IMG/VR virus record: IMGVR_UViG_3300017776_000001
Location: 1-64,000 of that record
Strand: one strand, 5' to 3'
DNA length: 64,000 nucleotides
From: a virus
Position numbers and translations under genes: made by a program. Below are positions 51,474 through 59,200 of this stretch, one piece after another (position 1 is the first letter of the stretch; each line of letters begins with the position of its first letter). Under the pieces are notes generated by a model that was not told where the DNA came from, ran no database searches, and worked only from the letters and a program-made list of their open reading frames with translations.

Positions 51474-52298
51474 ATGGCAACAGTAATTCAGTTTAAACGT
51501 TCAGCTACTCAGAACGCTGTTCCTAATACTGGTGATTTATCACTAGGGGAATTAGCTGTAAACACTTATCACGGTAGGTTTTACACTGAGAAGAATGACG
51601 GTTCTGCATCTGTAGTCGAATTAGGTTCAAACCCAACGAGTTTGACACTCAATGATGCTTACTCTTTTCCAACCAGTGATGGTTCGGCAAACCAAGTACT
51701 TAAAACCGATGGAAGTGGTACATTAACATTTGCTAACGCAGGTAATGTGTATTCCACGTTCACATATAGTGTAACAGGAAACCAAACAGTATTTACTGGA
51801 AATGATGACAATGGTAATTCATTATCATATACATCAGGTGGTGAAAACGTATACTTAAACGGTGTTAAGTTGATTGGGGGTGGTACAGATTATACAACTA
51901 CTAACTCAACCACTATCACTTTAACAGAAAACGCAGTAAGTGGAGATACATTAGTAATTAATAATATCTCTAACACTAGTGATTTAGTTGAAGGTAACCA
52001 TACAGAATCATCGTTCACTGCAACGACAGCTGACCAACTTTTACAGTCAGTTTCAACATCAATTAAGAGTATAAGATTTTTTGTGACAGCAACACACGCT
52101 TCAGCAGGAACTCACTCTTGTGATGTTATCATTGCAAATGATGGTACTAATGCATATTATTCACAGTTTGGTGATGTCCATACTGGTAACTCTTTGTTTA
52201 CATTGAGTGTAGATGTTAATTCAGGAAATATGAGATTACTCGTAACTCCTGCTAACACTAATACCACAATAGACACGTTCCAAATTAGACATTCATAA
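51474..52298 (+). CDS. Fibre-type protein with shared C-terminal domain
   Basis: 274 residues; GGAGG before the ATG. N-terminus ATVIQFKRSATQNAVP as in the upstream protein; residues 94-165 carry the FTYSVTGNQTVFTGND beta module; the last 95 residues (SIKSIRFFVTATHASAG, SGNMRLLVTPANTNTT) are a domain repeated in the next two proteins. Probably a distal fibre or decoration component. Confidence 0.78.
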   Translation: MATVIQFKRSATQNAVPNTGDLSLGELAVNTYHGRFYTEKNDGSASVVELGSNPTSLTLNDAYSFPTSDGSANQVLKTDGSGTLTFANAGNVYSTFTYSVTGNQTVFTGNDDNGNSLSYTSGGENVYLNGVKLIGGGTDYTTTNSTTITLTENAVSGDTLVINNISNTSDLVEGNHTESSFTATTADQLLQSVSTSIKSIRFFVTATHASAGTHSCDVIIANDGTNAYYSQFGDVHTGNSLFTLSVDVNSGNMRLLVTPANTNTTIDTFQIRHS

Positions 52299-52311
52299 GG
52301 AGGATTAGAAC

Positions 52312-52722
52312 ATGGCAAAATCAAATGCATTTAAATTAGCTGAACTAATCCGTGGGATTCAATTCGATGTTGACAATGATAAAATTGTTACAGCGAAAAA
52401 AGTTGAAACCAAAAATACTAAGAGAGAGTCATCTACGACAACATCGACAGATGCATTCTCATTAGATACCTTTGCAAAAGCAACCTACAGGGCTGCAAGA
52501 TATATTGTAGTAATGTCTAAAGGTACGGATTACCATTCTACAGAAGTTATGTTAGTACATGATGGTACTACAGTTACTTTAACTCAGTACGGTACATTGA
52601 AGTCAACACCGTTAGCTACATTTGACGCAGATATTTCGGGAGATGACGTAAGATTACGTGTGACCCCAGCATCAAATGCTAGTACAACGTTCAAATTTGA
52701 CAGAACAGTAGTAGACGCGTAA
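52312..52722 (+). CDS. Small virion protein with shared C-terminal domain
   Basis: 136 residues with AGGA upstream. After a 45-residue N-terminus (KLAELIRGIQFDVDNDKIVT) comes the shared domain: YRAARYIVVMSKGTDYHSTE, VMLVHDGTTVTLTQYGT, SGDDVRLRVTPASNASTTF. It is followed by a clear terminator, closing the transcription unit that starts at 49701. Confidence 0.78.
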   Translation: MAKSNAFKLAELIRGIQFDVDNDKIVTAKKVETKNTKRESSTTTSTDAFSLDTFAKATYRAARYIVVMSKGTDYHSTEVMLVHDGTTVTLTQYGTLKSTPLATFDADISGDDVRLRVTPASNASTTFKFDRTVVDA

Positions 52723-52742
52723 CAGTTCAGAGAACTAATTAA

Positions 52743-52769
52743 GGGGGAACTTAGGTTCCCCTTTTTTTT
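52743..52769 (+). terminator. Rho-independent terminator
   Basis: GGGGAAC (52744-52750), loop TTAG, GTTCCCC (52755-52761), then eight T (52762-52769). It is the clearest terminator in the window and lies directly before a late promoter. Confidence 0.92.
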
Positions 52770-52783
52770 GCCCTTACAAAATG

Positions 52784-52791
52784 CATAAATA
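52784..52791 (+). promoter_or_regulatory. Late promoter CATAAATA
   Basis: CATAAATA just after the terminator; expected +1 about 52797. A seven-codon frame (ATG 52809) out of frame with the gene precedes ATG 52823. Confidence 0.7.
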
Positions 52792-52822
52792 GTATTAGAT
52801 TCAACATTATGGATTATATTAA

Positions 52823-53569
52823 ATGGGAATAAAGAAGAAATTTTTAGCAGACTACGGTGAAGAAATACATGGTGACTTAGATGTTACTGGAGATGTTTCT
52901 GTGTCAGGTGGTTTGACAATATTAGGAACAACGACTACTATAGATTCGGTTACCAAATCGGTTGATACATCTATGTTTGAACTTGCTAATGCAAATACAT
53001 CCCAAGACTTGATTGACTTTGGTATATACGGTAACTATAATGACGGTCTATCAGATGGAGGTGCAAGTGAGTTTTCAGGTTTGTTTAGAGATGCAACTGA
53101 TTCCACATGGAAATTATTTGATGGACTAGAAATAGAACCGACAACAACAGTAGACACTGAAGGAACTGGATGGTCTTTTGCAGACCTAAAGGTAGGTGAT
53201 TTAGAATCGACAGGAACATTAACTGCAGTAGGGCCACTCAACTTACAGAATTTAAGAATGGATGCAAACAATACATTGACTACTACTGCAACAGATGAGG
53301 TAGAACTAGATAGTTTTCCATTGTTATCATATAGAAGTGGAAAATATCATGTACAAGCTTCACAAGGAACAAATTTTCATGCATGTGAAATTATGGTAAT
53401 ACATGATTCATCAAGTGCATCACACCAAGTGTATGGAAGTGTAACCACAAATGGAGAGTTGTTTACAACATCAGTAGATACAAATTCAGGAGATGTCAGA
53501 GTCAAAGTTACACCATCATCATCGAGTTCAACAGTATTCAAAATAAGTAGAAATTTATTAACAGTATGA
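52823..53569 (+). CDS. Fibre-type protein, third copy of shared domain
   Basis: 248 residues. KKKFLADYGEEIHGDLDVTGDVSVSGGLTILG is an N-terminal fibre module; TSMFELANANTSQDLIDFGIYGNYND and SEFSGLFRDATDSTWKLFDGLE are typical of cyanophage fibre proteins. The C-terminal 90 residues (YRSGKYHVQASQGTNFHACE, SGDVRVKVTPSSSSST) repeat the domain of the two preceding genes. Confidence 0.8.
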   Translation: MGIKKKFLADYGEEIHGDLDVTGDVSVSGGLTILGTTTTIDSVTKSVDTSMFELANANTSQDLIDFGIYGNYNDGLSDGGASEFSGLFRDATDSTWKLFDGLEIEPTTTVDTEGTGWSFADLKVGDLESTGTLTAVGPLNLQNLRMDANNTLTTTATDEVELDSFPLLSYRSGKYHVQASQGTNFHACEIMVIHDSSSASHQVYGSVTTNGELFTTSVDTNSGDVRVKVTPSSSSSTVFKISRNLLTV

Positions 53570-53574
53570 TAACC

Positions 53575-53599
53575 TTTAGGGGATTGGTTCTCCTAAATA
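53575..53599 (+). promoter_or_regulatory. Hairpin overlapping a late-type box CCTAAATA
   Basis: TTTAGGGGA (53575-53583), loop TTGGT, TCTCCTAAA (53589-53597) make a 9-bp stem with one G-U. CCTAAATA (53592-53599) overlaps the 3' arm; expected +1 is about 53605 with AGGGGA before ATG 53625. The element may end one unit and start the next. Confidence 0.5.
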
Positions 53600-53624
53600 C
53601 ATTCATACAAACAGGGGATTTTTA

Positions 53625-53960
53625 ATGGCAACAGCAAACTTTACAATCGATTATGGTTTGACAGTTGGTTCATCTGAAGTAATCACATCTAGTGGTAAAG
53701 TAGTGGCAGCTGCAGTATCAACTTTGACAACTGATAATTTAACACAGGGGTCGACAAATCTGTATTTTACAGGTTCACAGTTTAATACATCTTTTGCTTC
53801 TAAAGACACAGACGATTTATCAGAAGGGTCATCAAACCTTTACTTCACAGATACTAGAGCGAGAGGTTCTATATCTTTAGCATCAGGTGAAACCAATTTA
53901 TCTTATAACAGCACAAGTGGTGAACTATCATTACCAACAGTTGATGGAGGTACATTCTAA
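53625..53960 (+). CDS. Short fibre segment protein ending in VDGGTF
   Basis: 111 residues. FTIDYGLTVGSSEVITSSGK is a fibre N-terminal module; two copies of a SEGSSNLYFTDTRARG-type motif follow; the C-terminus is ELSLPTVDGGTF. One-base overlap with the next fibre gene. It looks like a compact version of the fibre proteins beside it. Confidence 0.75.
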   Translation: MATANFTIDYGLTVGSSEVITSSGKVVAAAVSTLTTDNLTQGSTNLYFTGSQFNTSFASKDTDDLSEGSSNLYFTDTRARGSISLASGETNLSYNSTSGELSLPTVDGGTF

Positions 53961-56263
53961 TGGCAGGTGAAAAGAATTTTAACGTCAAGAATGGTCTATC
54001 GGTTGCTGGAACAGAAGTCATTCAAACAGATGGAACTTATGTAGGTTCCATTTCTGCAACTGCACTTAACGAAAGTGTAGACGATAGAGTTGCAAACCTC
54101 TTACAAGCAGGAGCTGGTATTGGATTATCATACGATGATGCAAATAACCAATTAACAATCACAGGTAATGTTGGTGATATCACTGGTGTTAACGCAGGTG
54201 CTGGTTTAACAGGTACTGCAACTTCAGGTGATGCAACATTAAACATTGGTGCTGGTACAGGTATTACTGTAAATGCAGATGACATTGCAATCAACTTTAA
54301 AGACGAAGACAACATGTCTTCAAACAGTGCAATACACGCTGCAACACAACAATCAATTAAAGCATATGTAGATTCCCAAGTATCAAGTAAAGACAACACA
54401 GACGAAATTACAGAAGGAAGTTCAAACCTCTACTATACAAATGAAAGAGTAGATGACAGAGTAAGTTCATTACTTACCGAAGGAAGTGGTATATCATTAA
54501 CATATGATGATACAGCTAACACACTTACAGTTGCAAATACAAACTCTGCAGATATTACAGCAGTAACAGCAGGAAATGGTTTGACTGGTGGTGGAACTTC
54601 AGGTGCAGTGTCACTTGCAGTTCAAGTTGATGACAGTTCATTAGAACTTGCATCAGATACAGTTCAAGTAAAAGCAGGTGGTATCACTAATGATATGTTA
54701 GCAGGTTCTATTGTAAATGGAAAACTTGCAAACAATTCAATATCAGTTAACTCAACTTCCGTATCCCTTGGTGGTTCTGTTACTTTAGACACTGGTGATA
54801 TTTCAGAAAATGGAAATCTATACCATACATCAGAAAGAGTTGACGATAGAGTCAATGCATTAATTACTGCTGGTACCAATATAACAACATCATATGATGA
54901 TGCAGCTGGTACACTTACAATTAACTCTTCAGGTAAAACACAAGAACAAATAGAAGACATCGTAAATGGTTTAGTAGTTGGTGGAACAAACATCACTTCT
55001 ACATACGATGATACAAATGGTACACTTACACTTGCTGGTTTATCAAATGGAGATATCAGAGGTTTATTATCTGCAACTGGAGATTTATCATACAACAGTA
55101 CTACAGGTGCATTCTCATTCACAGAAAGAACAAATGCAGAAGTAAGAGGTTTATTCTCAGCAGGTGGTGACTTAGCATACAACAGCACAACAGGTGCATT
55201 TAGTGTAACAAAATTCACAACTGCAAATGCAAGAAGTTCAATTTCAGCAGGTGGTGATTTAGCATACAATTCAAGTACTGGTGTTATCTCATACAGTGAA
55301 CCTACAATGTATGCAGACTCAGATGCAAGAGGAGCTATATCAGTAACAGACTCAGGTGGAGACGGTTCACTTGCATATAATTCTTCTACTGGTGTTATCA
55401 CATACACAGGCCCAAGTGCATCAGAAGTTCGAGCTCATCTAAGTGCTGGAACTGGTGTTGGATTCTCAGGTGGTGCATTTAGTATCGGTCAGGCAGTCGC
55501 AACAAACAGTAATGTAACATTTGCAGATGTAAATGCAAGTGGTGATTTAGTAGTCACAGGTGACTTAACAGTTAATGGGTCAACAGTTACCAACAGTGCA
55601 TCAAATACAACAATCGAAGATGCATTGATTGAACTTGGTTCAGGTAACACAGGTTCAAACTCTAATGACTTAGGTCTTATCCTCGAAAGAGGTTCAACTG
55701 GTGATAATGTATTCATGGGTTGGGACGAAAGTTCAGATAGAGTTAGATTTGCAACTACAACAGCAACAGGTTCATCCAGTGGTGCATTAACACTTACTAA
55801 TGCAAACATACAAGCAGGAAGACTTTACGGTGCTGTTACAGGTAACGTAACTGGTAATGCAGACACAGCTTCTGCATGGGCAGATGCAAGAACTATCTCT
55901 TTAGGTGGTGACCTTACAGGTTCCGTATCTATAGATGGTAGTGCAAACGCAACACTTAATGCAACAGTTGGTTCAAATGCAGTTGCATTAGGTTCAAACA
56001 CAACAGGAAATTACGTATCAGGAATATCAGGAACCTCAAATGAGATTACAATCTCAGGTTCAGGTAGTGAAAATGCAACAGTAACAATAGGTCTACCCGA
56101 TGATGTAACTATCGGTGATGCATTATCAGTTACTGGTAAAGGTACTACAGATTTTACAACAATCGGTAGTTCAGACGGAGCATTTAGAAATACTTTCATA
56201 CATTCAGCAGGCCCATCAGGAAGTGATGGACAAGTCGGTGATGTATGGATAACTTACTCATAA
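53960..56263 (+). CDS. Tail fibre-like protein with NLYYTNERVDDR repeats
   Basis: 767 residues. N-terminus KNFNVKNGLSVAGTEVIQTDG; repeated units NLYYTNERVDDRVSSLLTEG and D-D-x-x-x-T-L-T; a series of S-A-G-G-D-L-A-Y-N-S-x-T-G repeats (residues 365-470); VTGDLTVNGSTVTNSASNTT; tip SGSDGQVGDVWITYS. This is the same architecture as the fibre at 44067, and it too is followed directly by a repeat protein, suggesting duplication of a fibre-plus-repeat-protein module. Confidence 0.83.
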   Translation: MAGEKNFNVKNGLSVAGTEVIQTDGTYVGSISATALNESVDDRVANLLQAGAGIGLSYDDANNQLTITGNVGDITGVNAGAGLTGTATSGDATLNIGAGTGITVNADDIAINFKDEDNMSSNSAIHAATQQSIKAYVDSQVSSKDNTDEITEGSSNLYYTNERVDDRVSSLLTEGSGISLTYDDTANTLTVANTNSADITAVTAGNGLTGGGTSGAVSLAVQVDDSSLELASDTVQVKAGGITNDMLAGSIVNGKLANNSISVNSTSVSLGGSVTLDTGDISENGNLYHTSERVDDRVNALITAGTNITTSYDDAAGTLTINSSGKTQEQIEDIVNGLVVGGTNITSTYDDTNGTLTLAGLSNGDIRGLLSATGDLSYNSTTGAFSFTERTNAEVRGLFSAGGDLAYNSTTGAFSVTKFTTANARSSISAGGDLAYNSSTGVISYSEPTMYADSDARGAISVTDSGGDGSLAYNSSTGVITYTGPSASEVRAHLSAGTGVGFSGGAFSIGQAVATNSNVTFADVNASGDLVVTGDLTVNGSTVTNSASNTTIEDALIELGSGNTGSNSNDLGLILERGSTGDNVFMGWDESSDRVRFATTTATGSSSGALTLTNANIQAGRLYGAVTGNVTGNADTASAWADARTISLGGDLTGSVSIDGSANATLNATVGSNAVALGSNTTGNYVSGISGTSNEITISGSGSENATVTIGLPDDVTIGDALSVTGKGTTDFTTIGSSDGAFRNTFIHSAGPSGSDGQVGDVWITYS

Positions 56264-56277
56264 GAGTTTAATATAAT

Positions 56278-59200
56278 ATGGCGCAACGAATAAAGAACCC
56301 TACGGGGTGGGTAAACACAACAGGAAGCTGGGTAAAAACATCTCCAACTGAATGGTCGGCAGTAGATTCTATCTATTCAAAGACACCTACTGGGTGGGTA
56401 AAGTCATCAGGACAAATGCCAGCTCAAGTAGTTGCAACAAGACCAGCAGTTGGGACAAGACCTTACAACTTCCAACAATCTTATCAATTCACTGTGCAAC
56501 AGTCGTATCAGTATCATAATAGGGTACAGGCATCTACACAACAGTCATATCAGTATCATAACAGGGTTCAAACAAGTGTTCAACAAGATTACACTTATCA
56601 CAACCGTGTTCAACAAAATACTCAACAGACATATACCTATCATAATAGAGTACAAAGAAGAAGACCAGTACAACAAGCATATACCTATCATAATAGAGTA
56701 CCTAGACGTAGACCAGTACAACAGACTTATAGTTATCACAATCAGGTACCAAGACGTAGACCAGTACAACAGACGTACGTCTATCATAATCAGGTACCAA
56801 GACGTAGACCTACACAACAATCATATCAATACCATAATAGAGTTGGTAGACAACGTGTAGTACAACAGGGTTATACTTATCACAATAGAGGACAAGCTTC
56901 TACCCAACAGACTTACCAGTATCATAACAGAGTTCAAACAAGTACTCAACAACCTTACACTTATCATAATAGGGTACCTAGAAGAAGACCTGTACAACAG
57001 TCGTATCAGTACCATAATAGAGTACAAAGAAGAAGACCTGTTCAACAGACGTATACCTATCATCATAGAATACCAAGACGTAGACCAGTACAACAGGCAT
57101 ACACTTATCACAATAGGATACAAACAAGTACTCAACAGGCATACACTTATCACAATAGGGTACCTAGAAGAAGACCAGTCCAACAGGCATACCAGTACCA
57201 CAATAGGGTGCAGAGAAGAAGACCTGTTCAACAGTCGTATCAGTACCATAATAGAGTACCTAGAAGAAGACCAGTACAACAAGGGTATACTTATCATAAT
57301 AGAGGACAAGCATCAACTCAACAGACTTATCAATATCATAACAGAGTTCAAGCTTCTACTCAACAGAGTTACCAGTATCATAATAGGGTTCAGACTAGTG
57401 TACAACAATCATACCAATACCATAATAGAGTACAGGTAAGTACACAACAGAATTACCAGTACAACAATACTGAATCAAGAAGAAGACCTGTACAACAAAG
57501 TTACCAGTACAACAATCAAGAGTCTAGAAGAAGACCAGTACAACAGGTATACCAGTATCATAATCAGGTACCTAGAAGAAGACCTGTACAACAGACGTAT
57601 ACCTATCATAATCAGGTACCAAGACGTAGACCTGTACAACAAAGTTACCAGTACAATAATCAAGAGACAAGACGTAGACCAGCACAACAGTCTTATACGT
57701 ATCATAATAGACTTCAAGCTAGGTATAGTTACCAACAACCTTATAGTTATCACAATCAGGTACCAAGACGTAGACCTGTGCAACAAGCATACACTTATCA
57801 TAATCAGGTTCCAAGACGTAGACCAGTTCAACAGTCTTATCAGTACAATAATCAAGAGTCAAGACGTAGACCAGTTCAACAGTCTTATCAGTACAATAAT
57901 CAAGAGCCAAGACGTAGACCAACACAACAGTCTTATCAGTTTAACCAACCTACACCTAGAAGAAGACCTGTACAACAAACATACCAGTTTAACCAACCTA
58001 CATCTAGGACAAGACAGACTACAGTAAGGAATAGCGCACACACAGCTTACATCCATTATGGAAATATCTATGGTGGTGGTGGTGATACATCTGTTATTAA
58101 GGTAGAAACTCCATACGGACAAAGAACTTCCTATATACCATCTTTTGAGTTCTCGGGTTTCCCAATGAATGCTCAGAATACAGGTACTGCAAGTCCATTT
58201 GGTTTTGCAGGAAGACCTGATGGAAAAGGACATGAAAGAGATTCCTTTAGAGGAAACATGATGTTCAGAGGGCCTTCGTTACAAATGTCAGGTACACAAT
58301 CACCATTCTTTACTGGTAGTGGCCCACAAAACCAATCAACATCACCGAAGAGTTGGCACTATAGAAGTTACTTTGGTGGACAAAGACAGTGGCAGGGTGT
58401 GTTAAGATTTGTTGGTGCGAACATGGAATTTGGTGCTGATTTCGTTGCAGGGCCAGCTGCTCAATCTGTTCAAAGTATACCTAACCCACAGAGACAAGGT
58501 TCAATACCTATTACAGGACAAGCACCAACTAATTCTCAATATGGTGCAAAAATAACGAGTGGACAGACTGCAACATTTAAATGGTCACAAGATGGTCAGA
58601 TGCAGTCACAATCACCCGGCGGTGGAGGTGGAGGATTCCCACTATTTGTCAGAAACAAAGGTGATGTATTCGTTAGAAGTAGAGATTTGTCTCATGTTCA
58701 CCAAGTAACTTTCAGTAATAGTGCTGGTGTGACATGGCCTCAAGGTCAGATGAACGAGATGCAACAGCCTGGTCAACAGAACCAACCGTACACTTATCAT
58801 AATAGGGTACAAAGACGTAGACCAACACAACAACCGTACACTTATCATAATAGGGTACCTAGAAGAAGACCAGTACAACAGGCATACACTTATCATAATC
58901 AGGTACCTAGAAGAAGACCTGTGCAACAAGCGTACACTTATCATAATCAGGTACCAAGACGTAGACCTGTACAACAAAGTTACCAGTACAACAATCAAGA
59001 GTCTAGAAGAAGACCAGTACAACAAAGTTACCAGTACAATAATACTGAGACTAGGAGAAGACCTGCTAGGTCAGACTATCGAGTCAACCAACCTACTCCT
59101 AGAAGAAGACCAGTACAACAGACGTATACCTATCATAATAGAATACCGAGACGTAGACCAGTGCAACAATCTTATCAGTACAATAATACTGAGACTAGAA

